Shown: in pieces, positions 8,521 to 17,866 of the stretch
Layout of the letters: each line of letters begins with the position of its first letter
Numbering within the stretch: the first letter of the stretch is position 1
Origin: Microcoleus sp. bin48.metabat.b7b8b9.023
Lineage (GTDB): Bacteria; Cyanobacteriota; Cyanobacteriia; Cyanobacteriales; Microcoleaceae
Direction: 5' to 3'
Length of the DNA: 64,000 nt
Assembly: GCF_013299185.1 (NCBI RefSeq)
Contig: NZ_JAAFKG010000004.1
Span: forward strand, 1-64,000
Translations under genes and position numbers: made by a program
The notes under the pieces: generated by a model
Databases searched by the model: none
What the model was told of the DNA's origin: nothing
Seen by the model: only the letters and a program-made list of their open reading frames with translations

Positions 8521-10170
8521 CTACAGTCTGCAAGTTTGCCGCGCCCTTTCATCCTCCGGTTCTTGCCAGCCAAAAGAAAAATGACTCACCGCATTAATTT
8601 GCGGCGTTGCAGCACGAATTGCCCGCATTTGAATCTCCAAAGACGGACGATTTTTCAGAGATTTTCCCCAATCTCCGGCGATCGCAGGAATGATTTTTGC
8701 TCCCGGAGGCGCTAAACTCAAAGTCCGCTGCACTTGCGGCACAATGCAGCTTACATCCCCACAATTGCCGTAAGACATCGCGTGGAATTCTACGGAAGCC
8801 GGAAACCTGTCCCAAGGCTGCAATCTCGAATCAAATCCCCCTTGATTGATCTTTTGATTTCCATTAGGAAAAAATACTGCTCCTACAGGAATCCCCATCC
8901 TTTGAGCAGGTTGAGTTGCCATTCCAAAAAAATCTAAAATTCCTTGGACTGCATGACCAATACTCAGTTGCCAGAGGTCTTTTTGCAGAACGCCGGTATC
9001 GGGAAGCGGCGGTTTTGGTGTCGGTTTTGGTGTGGGATTTGCAGGGTTGGGCGATTTTGTAGCGGGAGTTATTGAAGCTGCTTTTGATGTGGCATTTCCC
9101 CTTCTAGAAGCTGGAGTTGCTACTGGGATGGCTCGCGGAATTCGCCCCTGCCAAAGAGGTTCTTGCTCGGTTGGATACTGTTTGACTACGGCTTGAACGT
9201 CATTAGTATTGATAAATCCTTTAGTCAAATATCGCTGAATTAAGTCTCGTCCTTGCTGATTGTTCGCTCGCTGCAAAAGCATTTGCTGCGATGCTTGGCC
9301 GTAAATCCACAAGTCTTGAACTTTGGTAGCAACTGAAGCAGATCCGACGCCCCGGACATAGCGAATGTAGTCGAATAACATTCCTTGCGGCCTGCGCTTG
9401 ACTATTTGATTGACTAACAAAGAATAGTCTTGCTTTGCTTGCGGATTGTAGGGATCGACAAAGGCGTGGGTGGCGTGACTTTCTCCGGTTTGGTCGTCTA
9501 AACCTGCGTCTTGAATTACTGTTAAACTGGTCTGATTTTTGCCGTTGACGGCGAGGGTTTGCTGTCTGTCGGAACGCTGAGCGTAGGTATAGCCAAAGTT
9601 CATGGTAAATAACCAGGCGTATACTTTTAATCCTCGCTGTTTGCCTTTGGCGATCGCCTTTTCTAGCAAATCATACTTTTCGTAGCCGCGATTTCGCAAA
9701 ACCGAAGGCCAAGCAGTCGGATTTTCTGCGGCTGGGAGTAGGACTTGACCGTCATAAAACACTTCGACATAGACTTGATTGTAGCCTTTATTGACAACCT
9801 TGTCTAATACGCGATCGATCTCTCCGGGTCTGACATCGCAGGGATACAAACGCAGCCAAACTGCTTGGGTTTCGGGCCAAGTTTTTTGGCGGCATTCTGC
9901 GATTTCCCGTGCGTGTTTGCTCAAAACGGCAAAATATGCTTGCTGGGATTCTGGTTTTCCTGACAGGGCGGCGCGGCGCAAGTCTTCTTTTTGATTGACT
10001 TGCTCTTTGGATAATTGGCAATAGGCTGATGTTTCGGCAAAAGCTGGTTGATTTTCGATAAATGGCAAAACAAGCTGGCTGATGAAGCTACTGGTTAAAA
10101 CAGCAGTTACCGCACTTAAACAGCGTCGCTGGGATTGAAAGTTGGCGATGCGAGTTGGTGCAATTTTCAT
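8521..10170 (-). CDS. Exported glycoside-hydrolase-like (GHL10-type TIM barrel) protein
   Basis: 549 residues. A signal peptide is visible (basic start, hydrophobic core SAVTAVLTSSFISQLVLPF, cleavage after AFA near residue 45). The mature protein has a barrel-like pattern typical of the family-10-like glycosidase group: VYVEVFYDGQVLLP, LKVYAWLFTMNFGY, HAFVDPYNPQAKQDYSLLV and GMLFDYIRYVRG. A Pro/Thr-rich linker (about 355-395) splits the domain from its C-terminal portion. Substrate unknown; cell-wall or sheath polysaccharide is an inference. Translation starts 10 nt after a 426-nt conserved structured leader. Confidence 0.75.
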   Translation of the reverse strand: MKIAPTRIANFQSQRRCLSAVTAVLTSSFISQLVLPFIENQPAFAETSAYCQLSKEQVNQKEDLRRAALSGKPESQQAYFAVLSKHAREIAECRQKTWPETQAVWLRLYPCDVRPGEIDRVLDKVVNKGYNQVYVEVFYDGQVLLPAAENPTAWPSVLRNRGYEKYDLLEKAIAKGKQRGLKVYAWLFTMNFGYTYAQRSDRQQTLAVNGKNQTSLTVIQDAGLDDQTGESHATHAFVDPYNPQAKQDYSLLVNQIVKRRPQGMLFDYIRYVRGVGSASVATKVQDLWIYGQASQQMLLQRANNQQGRDLIQRYLTKGFINTNDVQAVVKQYPTEQEPLWQGRIPRAIPVATPASRRGNATSKAASITPATKSPNPANPTPKPTPKPPLPDTGVLQKDLWQLSIGHAVQGILDFFGMATQPAQRMGIPVGAVFFPNGNQKINQGGFDSRLQPWDRFPASVEFHAMSYGNCGDVSCIVPQVQRTLSLAPPGAKIIPAIAGDWGKSLKNRPSLEIQMRAIRAATPQINAVSHFSFGWQEPEDERARQTCRL

Positions 10171-10180
10171 AAAATAGCTC

Positions 10181-10606
10181 GGTAAGTGGGAAACTCAGAG
10201 ACTTTAGTCCTGAGAGGGAAACTCCAAGAGCGGTTTCAACCGCCTTGAATCTTTCTTTATCCATTACCGCCTTGGAGTTGCTCGACTTGGTGTACTTTTG
10301 TAATGTACTTTCAGCAGGACAGTTACCGCCTCAAACCTTGCAACCCTGTACGCATAATGTTTGCTCTTTTGGAGCCTCCCTTACGGGGTAATGTTCGTTC
10401 AGACCTGGTTATAAAGGCTTGTTAGACCTGCGACACTGTAAAGCGTGACTTTAAAACTGTTTAATCGCAGATGACAGAGCCCAAAACTGGCGGATCATTC
10501 GCCGGTGTCGTGACCGGTGGGGGACGTCTCCTTTTTCAAGGGGTCTGGTCAGAACAGCTTGCAATTTCTTACAAGCGAGCGTGGCTTGAGCCTCTGAGTT
10601 CCTGAC
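10181..10606 (-). ncRNA. Large structured 5' leader RNA element, copy A
   Basis: A 426-nt non-coding element matching 41682-42100 over its whole length. The ends pair: aactcagag (10192-10200) with ctctgagtt (10592-10600). Internal hairpins differ from the other copy by compensatory changes: 10230-10244 (GGCGGTT/AACCGC here, GGCGATT/AATCGCC there), 10313-10330, 10363-10375 and 10530-10541. One of these stems uses G-U pairs that work only on the minus strand, so the RNA is read leftward into the gene starting at 10170. No ribosome-binding site is obvious in the 10 nt before that ATG. A cis-regulatory role (riboswitch-like or processed leader) is inference; I match it to no known RNA family. Confidence 0.65.
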
Positions 10607-10960
10607 GGGATAATTGAATCTGGTTTTTTAGTTGAAATTGGGTGGCGATCGCATTTTTGGCGATCGCGCAGACGCACAGCTACAAATTTTCTACTTTTTT
10701 TAGGTTAACCCCGTCCAACAACGGGTGCAAGCCCCCATCGAGTTGTGCAGATCCCTAATTTTAGATCCAAGTTAAATTTCCCAGATTAATCTGTGGAGTC
10801 AATCTAAAATCTAAAATCGACTGACCTAGTTATGGCACAAGTCGATCGCACAATGCAAACGTCAATGGCGGCGAACCCTACAGCAAAATCCTGCAAAAAA
10901 AGCGCCTGGGTACAGCCGGCGCTAAAAGCAACTGATATTTCTACTAAAAAATGTTGCTTA
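10607..10960. other. Intergenic region without recognised gene
   Basis: About 350 bases between the structured leader and the psb27 terminator. It contains one HIP1-rich patch near 10645-10670 and A/T-rich repeats of ctaaaatc type. The promoter for the leader RNA and the downstream gene should lie here, on the minus strand, but I cannot point to a convincing -10/-35 pair. Confidence 0.4.
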
Positions 10961-11019
10961 TCAAAAATTAAGGATAAAAGATGAATTATTCAAATTATTT
11001 TTTATCCCTAATTTTTGAG
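10961..11019 (-). terminator. Inverted repeat downstream of psb27
   Basis: tcaaaaattaaggataaaa (10961-10979) and ttttatccctaatttttga (11000-11018) are inverted with one bulge, directly after the psb27 stop codon. A/T-rich long stem with T-rich flank in the minus direction; a transcription terminator is likely. Confidence 0.55.
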
Positions 11020-11020
11020 A

Positions 11021-11419
11021 TTAAGCTCCTCTATTGAGAGCAGCTTCTACTTGCTGAAATTCCGACTCAAGACGTTTTTTCAACTTTTCAGGCACGGGAC
11101 GGTTTGGATAGGAACTGTAATGTCCAGCCAAAGAGTTTAATGCCGTCCGCATTGTGGTGAAAGATGCCAGCTTGGTAAGAGCGGGATCGCGGCGGTATGC
11201 TGCGAAAAAATCATTGATACTTGTGCGAGCAGTGGCTTGAGCGGCTGCTTTTTCCGGCGTGCCTTCTGGCAAAGTAAGCGCTGTTCTCAAGCTGGTGACT
11301 AATGCTAATGTATCTTTGCTGTAGTCTCCGCTCAGACTGGCAGGAACATTGGTACAGCCTGCTACGCCGATGACAACAACTAATACCAGAGCTAACAGAC
11401 GGGAAATGTAATGCTTCAT
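11021..11419 (-). CDS. psb27: Photosystem II assembly lipoprotein Psb27
   Basis: 132 residues from the chosen ATG at 11419; an in-frame start 36 bases upstream would add a non-signal-like stretch before MKHYISRLL. The signal peptide ends in a lipobox (VVIGVAGC), so the mature protein is lipid-anchored on the lumenal side of the thylakoid. The four-helix Psb27 pattern is visible: DYSKDTLALVTSLRTAL, ARTSINDFFAAYRRD, TTMRTALNSLAGHYSSYPNRPVPEKLKKRL. Psb27 binds CP43 in photosystem II intermediates and keeps the manganese site accessible during assembly and repair. Monocistronic, with its own terminator. Confidence 0.9.
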   Translation of the reverse strand: MKHYISRLLALVLVVVIGVAGCTNVPASLSGDYSKDTLALVTSLRTALTLPEGTPEKAAAQATARTSINDFFAAYRRDPALTKLASFTTMRTALNSLAGHYSSYPNRPVPEKLKKRLESEFQQVEAALNRGA

Positions 11420-11557
11420 AAGGCTTAGAAAAATGGAGGCGAAAGCGGCAATCAAAATTAACCTTTATCCTATCTCGAATTGAGCTAATTATGTCAACTT
11501 TTCAAGATTTTTGCATGAATACCATGAAAAGTAAAATTTGTCAATCTCACATAGATT

Positions 11558-11690
11558 GATATCATATCCGCTCGAACAACCACAATCAAATTGGTTTGTA
11601 GTGAGGACTTTAGTCCTCTGACGGATGCGGACTAAAGTCCGAACGATCAAACTATTTTTATTAGGGATAAGTGAGCAGACATAATATGAT
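11558..11690. repeat. Degenerate hairpin element with ATATCATGTCCG-like ends
   Basis: Left end gatatcatatccg (11558-11570) and right end cagacataatatga near 11678-11690 are imperfect inverted copies. Between them ggtttgtagtgaggactttagtcctctg faces gcggactaaagtccg, so the right stem arm is partly lost. It lies downstream of recF, on the psb27 promoter side. Confidence 0.6.
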
Positions 11691-11712
11691 TTATCAATCT
11701 CAACTCTCAAAT

Positions 11713-12966
11713 CTAAAATTGATTGATTTGTCCGGAAACGACGGATAGAATTTGAGTTTGGCGCAGCCACTGACTGTCAAAAGCGCCTAGATGAGTCGTT
11801 GTAATCAGAGTTTGAAATCGTTCTTGAATTGTTTCTAAAAGTTGATTTTGGCGGCTCAGATCGAGTTCTGCAAGTACGTCGTCGAGCAATAGTAAAGGTG
11901 CTTCACCGACGACTTCTTCAATAAGCTGCAATTCGGCTAATTTTAATGCTAGTACGAGAGTTCGCTGCTGACCTTGGGATGCGTACTGACGCGCTGGGGT
12001 GTTGTTAATTGTAAATGTAATGTCGTCGCGGTGCGGGCCGACTAAGGTGGTTCCTTGAAATTGTTCTGCGATCGCCCTTTTTTGAATTTTCTCTAAAAAT
12101 GCTTGCCGTACTCCTTCAAGATTGTCTTTAGCGATTAATTCTGGGCCTACTTCAATATTAGCATCGTATTTGACATCTAAAACTTCTGTAGAACCGCTAA
12201 TTGAACCGTGCCAATTGCGCGCTAAAGGCATCAAACGCTCCAAAATACGATCGCGCCTGCGGATTACCCGAGCACCTGCTGTCGCCAACTGTGCGTCCCA
12301 CAAGGCTAATTCTGAACTGGGAATGGGGGATTGAGAATCGGGCATTGGGCATTGGGCATTGGGCATTGGGGATTCTGCGATATTTTGGTCTTCGGAAGTT
12401 TCTGATCCGATAAATCGCATTTTGTCCAAACTTTGGGAAAATTCTGTTTTTCTGGTTTCTCTAGAACGTTTTAACAGAGCGTTTCGCTGGCGCAAAATTT
12501 GGTTGTACTGGTGCAAAATGTGAGCGTAAATCGGCTCTAGTTGGATGACTAGCCGATCGATCCAGTTGCGCCTTCCTTCGGGCCCGCCGCGTACTAAGTC
12601 TAAATCCAAACAGGAAAATTGTACTACATTGATGACGCTCAAGAAGTCTAAATGGCGGCGCAGGGGTTCGCCGTTGAGCTTCAGGGTGCGGCGCGCCCCG
12701 GAGCGCAGAGTTAAGGCTAGGTCGATCGCTCCGGTTTGACGTTCGAGTGTAGCATCTATTTGGGCGATCGGCTTTGATTCGAGGATTAAGTCGCGATCGC
12801 GCGATACTCTGTGGCTTTTTAAGGTGGAAAGCAACTCTACCGCTTCTAGCAGGTTGGATTTTCCTTGGGCGTTATTTCCTACTAATATGGTTTTGGGAGC
12901 GTCAAATGCTACTGTTTGATCCAAGTAGTTCCGAAACTGCCGTAAGTGCAGTGTTTTCAAATACAT
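11713..12966 (-). CDS. recF: DNA replication/repair protein RecF, with in-frame repeat insertion
   Basis: 417 residues, longer than the usual 360-385. Walker A is GNNAQGKS (30-37). The C-terminal half has the RecF signature (TTLVGPHRDDITFTIN, YASQGQQRTLVLALKLAEL) and Walker B LLLLDDVLAELD. RecF loads RecA at gapped DNA with RecO and RecR. Residues about 185-218 (including NAQCPMPDSQSPIPSSE) are encoded by heptanucleotide repeats of the gggcatt type that are otherwise intergenic in this genome; the frame is kept, and the insertion lies in the coiled-coil arm, where extra length may be tolerated. The gene starts just after a hairpin array. Confidence 0.92.
   Translation of the reverse strand: MYLKTLHLRQFRNYLDQTVAFDAPKTILVGNNAQGKSNLLEAVELLSTLKSHRVSRDRDLILESKPIAQIDATLERQTGAIDLALTLRSGARRTLKLNGEPLRRHLDFLSVINVVQFSCLDLDLVRGGPEGRRNWIDRLVIQLEPIYAHILHQYNQILRQRNALLKRSRETRKTEFSQSLDKMRFIGSETSEDQNIAESPMPNAQCPMPDSQSPIPSSELALWDAQLATAGARVIRRRDRILERLMPLARNWHGSISGSTEVLDVKYDANIEVGPELIAKDNLEGVRQAFLEKIQKRAIAEQFQGTTLVGPHRDDITFTINNTPARQYASQGQQRTLVLALKLAELQLIEEVVGEAPLLLLDDVLAELDLSRQNQLLETIQERFQTLITTTHLGAFDSQWLRQTQILSVVSGQINQF
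12318..12375. repeat. Heptanucleotide tandem repeat (gggcatt) inside recF
   Basis: Short tandem repeat of gggcatt and ggggatt variants, several units in a row, inside the recF coding sequence. The same family appears between genes at 54605-54665. Seven-base units shift frame each copy, so only certain copy numbers keep recF open. Confidence 0.8.
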
Positions 12967-12987
12967 AATATTGGGAATTAGTAATTA

Positions 12988-13690
12988 GATGTTTGTAGTG
13001 AGGACTTCAGTCCTCTGATTTTATGCGGACTGAAGTCCTCACTACGAACCAACAAGGAGATGTTTGTAGTGAGGACTTCAGTCCTCTGATTTTATGCGGA
13101 CTGAAGTCCTCACTACGAACCAACAAGGAGATGTTTGTAGTGAGGACTTCAGTCCTCTGATTTTATGCGGACTGAAGTCCTCACTACGAACCAACAAGGA
13201 GATGTTTGTAGTGAGGACTTCAGTCCTCTGATTTTATGCGGACTGAAGTCCTCACTACGAACCAACAAGGAGATGTTTGTAGTGAGGACTTCAGTCCTCT
13301 GATTTTATGCGGACTGAAGTCCTCACTACGAACCAACAAGGAGATGTTTGTAGTGAGGACTTCAGTCCTCTGATTTTATGCGGACTGAAGTCCTCACTAC
13401 GAACCAACAAGGAGATGTTTGTAGTGAGGACTTCAGTCCCCTGATTTTATGCGGACTGAAGTCCTCACTACGAACCAACAAGGAGATGTTTGTAGTGAGG
13501 ACTTCAGTCCCCTGATTTTATGCGGACTGAAGTCCTCACTACGAACCAACAAGAGATGTTTGTAGTGAGGACTTCAGTCCCCTGATTTTATGCGGACTGA
13601 AGTCCTCACTACGAACCAACAAGAGATGTTTGTAGTGAGGACTTCAGTCCTCTGATTTTATGCGGACTGAAGTCCTCACTACGAACCAAG
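12988..13690. repeat. Ten-copy tandem array of a 70-71-bp hairpin unit
   Basis: Units start at 12988, 13059, 13130, 13201, 13272, 13343, 13414, 13485, 13555 and 13625. Each begins gatgtttgtagtgaggactt, has a central tctgattttatgc loop and ends with the inverse arm gaagtcctcactacgaacc plus a spacer. Units 7, 8 and 9 share a ccc variant (cagtcccctg), and the spacer loses one g before units 9 and 10, showing how the array spread. It occupies the gap between the ATPase stop and the recF start, both on the minus strand. Confidence 0.95.
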
Positions 13691-13705
13691 TATGGACATA
13701 TGCTA

Positions 13706-16525
13706 CTATTTTCTAGCTTTGTATAAGCGCACGAACAGTTTTTCCATTTCAATCCAAACAAACATTAGGGCGCTGAATCCGAAGCAAATCATCAATTCAA
13801 AGGGTGTCAAATAGTGAGTACCAAAAAATGCTCTCAGCGGTGGAACGTAAATCAACATTAATTGCAAAGCCGTAGTCACAATCACAGCTCCCCAAACAAA
13901 AATGTTAGTGAAGGGATTTAACTCGATCGTTAGCTGAGTGTTAGATCGAATGGCGATCGCATGACCCATTTGCGCTAAACACAGAGTAGTAAATACCATG
14001 GTTTTCCAAGCATCTGGATCGCCGTGTCCGGGAGTGTGAGTATATCCGTAAGCCCAGGACATCATCGCGATCGTCAAAATTGCAAAGATAATCCCGATCC
14101 GAATCATGTAAGAACCTAAACCCCGGGCAAAAATACTTTCTCGCGGACTGAAAGGAGGCTTTTTCATCACGTTTGGTTCGGCTGGTTCCACGGCCAAGGC
14201 CAAAGCGGGAACGCCATCTGTTACTAAGTTCATCCACAGAATTTGCAGCGGAGTTAGCGGTACTCCTCCTAAACCCAATAAAGGTGCAGCGGCAATTGTC
14301 AAAACTTCGCCGATATTGCTGCCCAAAATGTACTTAATAAAGCGGCGAATGTTGGTATAAACAACTCGTCCTTCTTCGGCGGCGGCGACAATAGTTGCGA
14401 AGTTGTCGTCGAGAAGCACCATATCGCTAGCTTCTTTGCTGACATCGGTGCCGGTAATTCCCATTGCAATGCCGATATCGGCTTGTTTTAAGGCGGGGGC
14501 GTCGTTAACTCCGTCGCCTGTCATGGCGACAAATTTGCCTAAACTTTGCAAAGCTTGGACAATCCGCAATTTGTGTTCGGGGGAGACGCGGGCGTAAATG
14601 CTAACGTCTTCGACTTGTTGTTTTAGTTGTTCTTGACTGAGCTTTTCTAATTCTTGACCGGTGAGAACTCGATCGCCCTCTGTCGCAATACCTAAATCGT
14701 AGGCGATGGCTTTTGCCGTCAACTGGTGATCTCCGGTAATCATCACCACCCGAATCCCTGCATCGCGGCACTTCGCCACTGCTTCCCGTACTTCCGGGCG
14801 CGGGGCGTCCAGCATACTGACGAGTCCCAGCCAAATCATCTCTTGTTCGCTGGTTTCTTCGGAACCTTCGGGCGGCAAGTTTTCCCAGATTTTGTATGCA
14901 AACCCGAGGACTCGCAAACCCCCGCTTGCCATGTTGTTGTTTTCGGCGAGGATGCGATCGCGAATTTCCTGGTTTAAAGGTTGTACTCGATCGCCGACTA
15001 TAATTCCTTGACAGCGCTCCAAAGTCAACTCGGGAGAACCTTTTGTCAGCATCAAATAATTCTGCTGCTGTCCTTTTTCTGGGGGAAAGCCCGAATGTCC
15101 CGAATGTCCGGGTACTTCGCAAATTACGCTCATCCGCTTGCGTTCGGAAGAAAAAGGAAATTCCGCCGTGCGCGGCAGCAATTGAGACTGTTTTTCCCTA
15201 TAAATGCCTGCTTTTCCCGCTAAAGATAGCAGAGCTCCTTCCGTAGGATCGCCCAAAATCTTCCATTCTTGCTGTTCGTGCTGCAATACTGCGTCGTTGC
15301 AAACTGCACAAGCAATTAATAAGGATTCGAGTTCTGGATATTCTTCTAAATTATTAATTTGGGCTGATGTATGCCGATCGGTAAAATCTCCGATCGGGGC
15401 ATAGCCGTCGCCTCCAACACTGATAGTACAGTCGCCTGTAGAGACTAGCTGGACTACCATTTTATTTTGAGTCAGAGTACCTGTTTTGTCGGAACAAATG
15501 GTTGTTACCGATCCTAAAGTTTCTACCGCTGGCAATTTGCGAATTAGAGCGTTTCGCTTCACCATCCGCCTAGTTCCGAGTGCCAAAGTAACTGTGACGA
15601 CGGCGGCAAGTCCTTCGGGAACGACAGCAACTGCCATGCTGAGAGAAACTTCTAACAGTTGTTCAAATCTGCTGGTATCCAACCCAATGCTGCCGTTTTT
15701 GAAGGTAATCATGCCGCCGATGACGACAATTGCCACTAAGCCTAGGGCGCCGGAGACGAGAACATTTCCCAACTGGCTCATCCGCTGTTGTAGGGGAGTT
15801 GGTTCGGTTTCTACTGACTGAAGCATGGCGGCAATTTTGCCCAATTCCGTTTGCATTCCGGTGTTGGTGACGATCGCCTTGGCCCGTCCCTGGACAACTT
15901 CTGTACCCTGAAAAATTAGATTGAGTCGATCGCCCAACGAAGCATCTTCGGGAAGTTCGAGATCGGCTTGCTTGGTAGCTGCGATCGCTTCTCCCGTCAA
16001 AGCAGATTCTCTGACTTGCAGGTTGGAAGCTTCGATCAAGCGCCCGTCTGCTGCTATTTTTACCCCAGCCTCCAACAGCATCACGTCTCCGGGGACGAGT
16101 TCCTTGGCTGCGATTTCCGAAGTTTTGCCGTCCCGCAGGACTCGGACTAGCGGGGAAGAGAGGTTTTTGAGGGCTGCGAGGGCTTTTTCGGCACTTTGCT
16201 CTTGGAAATAGCCGAGAATGCCGTTGAGTATGACGATCGCAAAAATGGCGATCGCATCTTTCGGAAAAGTATTTGACCTGATATCTAAGAATGCAGAAAC
16301 CACCGCCACACCTATCAGCATCAACAACATGATGTTGGTGAACTGATCGACAAAAATCGACCAAGCACTGCGGCCTCCTGTTTCTTCGAGTTCGTTGGGG
16401 CCGTATTGCTGCAAGCGTTTTGACACCTCTTGGCTGCTCAAGCCCGCGTCTTTGTTACTGCTTAGCTGCTGGAGGGTTTTGTCAATTGCTACGGTGTGCC
16501 AAGAAGAGGGAGAATTTGAAGACAT
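13706..16525 (-). CDS. P-type Ca2+-transporting ATPase (type IIA, PacL-like)
   Basis: 939 residues from the ATG at 16525 ([12 protein letters not shown]); a longer frame adds 53 residues of repeat-like sequence and is unlikely. Domains in order: cation ATPase N-terminal domain, TM1-2, actuator domain, TM4 with the [11 protein letters not shown] ion-binding motif (PEGL, as in calcium pumps), phosphorylation site [10 protein letters not shown] (Asp near 346), [17 protein letters not shown] hinge, then C-terminal TM segments. It exports Ca2+ or a related cation at ATP cost across the plasma membrane. Cyanobacterial PacL is the nearest named relative; ion choice here is inferred from motif. Confidence 0.9.
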   Translation of the reverse strand: MSSNSPSSWHTVAIDKTLQQLSSNKDAGLSSQEVSKRLQQYGPNELEETGGRSAWSIFVDQFTNIMLLMLIGVAVVSAFLDIRSNTFPKDAIAIFAIVILNGILGYFQEQSAEKALAALKNLSSPLVRVLRDGKTSEIAAKELVPGDVMLLEAGVKIAADGRLIEASNLQVRESALTGEAIAATKQADLELPEDASLGDRLNLIFQGTEVVQGRAKAIVTNTGMQTELGKIAAMLQSVETEPTPLQQRMSQLGNVLVSGALGLVAIVVIGGMITFKNGSIGLDTSRFEQLLEVSLSMAVAVVPEGLAAVVTVTLALGTRRMVKRNALIRKLPAVETLGSVTTICSDKTGTLTQNKMVVQLVSTGDCTISVGGDGYAPIGDFTDRHTSAQINNLEEYPELESLLIACAVCNDAVLQHEQQEWKILGDPTEGALLSLAGKAGIYREKQSQLLPRTAEFPFSSERKRMSVICEVPGHSGHSGFPPEKGQQQNYLMLTKGSPELTLERCQGIIVGDRVQPLNQEIRDRILAENNNMASGGLRVLGFAYKIWENLPPEGSEETSEQEMIWLGLVSMLDAPRPEVREAVAKCRDAGIRVVMITGDHQLTAKAIAYDLGIATEGDRVLTGQELEKLSQEQLKQQVEDVSIYARVSPEHKLRIVQALQSLGKFVAMTGDGVNDAPALKQADIGIAMGITGTDVSKEASDMVLLDDNFATIVAAAEEGRVVYTNIRRFIKYILGSNIGEVLTIAAAPLLGLGGVPLTPLQILWMNLVTDGVPALALAVEPAEPNVMKKPPFSPRESIFARGLGSYMIRIGIIFAILTIAMMSWAYGYTHTPGHGDPDAWKTMVFTTLCLAQMGHAIAIRSNTQLTIELNPFTNIFVWGAVIVTTALQLMLIYVPPLRAFFGTHYLTPFELMICFGFSALMFVWIEMEKLFVRLYKARK

Positions 16526-16689
16526 AATTACGATCGAGCATGGGGGAATTAGGGGACTGCGGCCGGATAAGCTACAGCCGATGAACGTGGCCGATGGCAG
16601 TAAAAGAGTTTTGAGTTTTGAGTTTTGAATAAAAAACTGCTGAACTTGAGACTCGTATTTGGCCGTTACATAAGACTTACCCAAAGCTA

Positions 16690-16790
16690 CCCAACTTTAC
16701 ACAAAGCTGTCCTGGGGAATCTTACTTCCTGTTTCAACCTGGTAGTGTCGGCACTAGACCAGTCCGCAGGCTATCCCCGTCTAACTGACG
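16690..16790 (-). ncRNA. Candidate omega-RNA (reRNA) / right end of the tnpB element
   Basis: In IS605-group elements the guide RNA of TnpB overlaps the 3' end of tnpB and runs past the right end. Downstream of the stop, on the minus strand, the sequence is GC-rich and structured (gacggggatagcctgcgg, ctggtctagtgccgacac, then ggaagtaagattcc). This fits a scaffold whose 3' guide would lie near 16690-16720. The exact right end is not determined. Confidence 0.4.
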
Positions 16791-17866
16791 GTTTTTGACA
16801 AATTGATTGCTGCATTTAAGTCGCGGTCAATCTTAAAACCACAATGGCTGCATTCAAACATTCGCTCACTCATAGAGAGTGTTTCTTTTTTTGTTCCACA
16901 ATTAGAACAGGTTTTTGAACTTGGGAACCAACGGTCAACTATTACCAACTTTGAACCGTACAACTTGCATTTGTAGGTGAGCTGGCGTCGTAACTCAAAG
17001 AAACCCATATCAGCAACTGATGCAGCTAGTTTATGATTAGCCATCATCCCGGATACATTCAAATCCTCTATGACTATTACACCGTGGTTTTTGGCAAGTA
17101 ATGTCGTTAGTTTGTGCAACGTATCTTTACGGATGTTAGCTATCTTTCTATGCAATATAGCTATCTTGAATTGTGCTTTTTGCCAATTACTTGAACCGAT
17201 GACTTTATGACGAATCAACCATTGCATCCTTGATAGTTTTGCTGCATATTTTTTGTAGGATTTAGCACCGATAACTACTTCACCTGTCGATAGAGTAGCC
17301 AATGCTTTAATACCGAGGTCAACTCCTACGATGTCTGTTTTGCATGACTCTTGCTGTTCTACATCAAACCTGAAACTGATAAACCACCTGTCGGCAATAC
17401 GGGATATCGCGCAAGACTTAGTTGATACTTGTGGTAGCCTTTCATAAGTTTTGAGGACGCCAATTACAGGAACTTGGATTTTGTTACTCCCGCTGATTTT
17501 GACTGTCCCTTCTAATGTGAAAGAATCTCGCCTTCCTTTTTTCTTAAACTTTGGTACGCCAGCAGTCTTTTTAAAACACCGTTTCCATGCTTCTCGCAAT
17601 GCTATTAATGCGCTCTGCGGTGTAGATTTGCTGCACTCGTAATACCAAGCATTCTCTGATTTCACCAAAGCTACCAACAGTTTGTGCAGATCAATAGCTG
17701 TGGGAAATTTGAGTTTTTCCTTGGGGTTTGCTTGATTGTGGTCGAGAATGTTTTTGGTCAACCACAGTCCCCAATTCCAAGCGTGACGCGCTACCCCGCA
17801 ATGTTTGGCTAGCAGTATTCGCTGTCGGGCATTGAGTTTTAATTCGGTTTTAAATCCGAGTAGCAT
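16781..17866 (-). CDS. tnpB: TnpB (IS605/IS1341-type OrfB) RNA-guided nuclease
   Basis: 361 residues, complete. N-terminal HTH_OrfB-type region, central OrfB domain with RuvC residues Asp183 (IVGVDLGIKALATL), Glu267 (VIVIEDLNVSGM) and Asp349 (DRDLNAAINL); the zinc ribbon is C320-x2-C323 ... C339-x2-C342. All catalytic residues are intact, so an omega-RNA-guided DNA nuclease that helps the transposon persist is expected. No tnpA (Y1 transposase) is adjacent, so this is a tnpB-only element that would need a transposase in trans. Confidence 0.93.
   Translation of the reverse strand: MLLGFKTELKLNARQRILLAKHCGVARHAWNWGLWLTKNILDHNQANPKEKLKFPTAIDLHKLLVALVKSENAWYYECSKSTPQSALIALREAWKRCFKKTAGVPKFKKKGRRDSFTLEGTVKISGSNKIQVPVIGVLKTYERLPQVSTKSCAISRIADRWFISFRFDVEQQESCKTDIVGVDLGIKALATLSTGEVVIGAKSYKKYAAKLSRMQWLIRHKVIGSSNWQKAQFKIAILHRKIANIRKDTLHKLTTLLAKNHGVIVIEDLNVSGMMANHKLAASVADMGFFELRRQLTYKCKLYGSKLVIVDRWFPSSKTCSNCGTKKETLSMSERMFECSHCGFKIDRDLNAAINLSKTVS

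Noticed and set aside
10181..10606. Cobalamin riboswitch, RNase P RNA, tmRNA or group I/II intron as identity for the structured leader
   Set aside because: I could not find the core motifs of these RNAs on either strand; identity left open.
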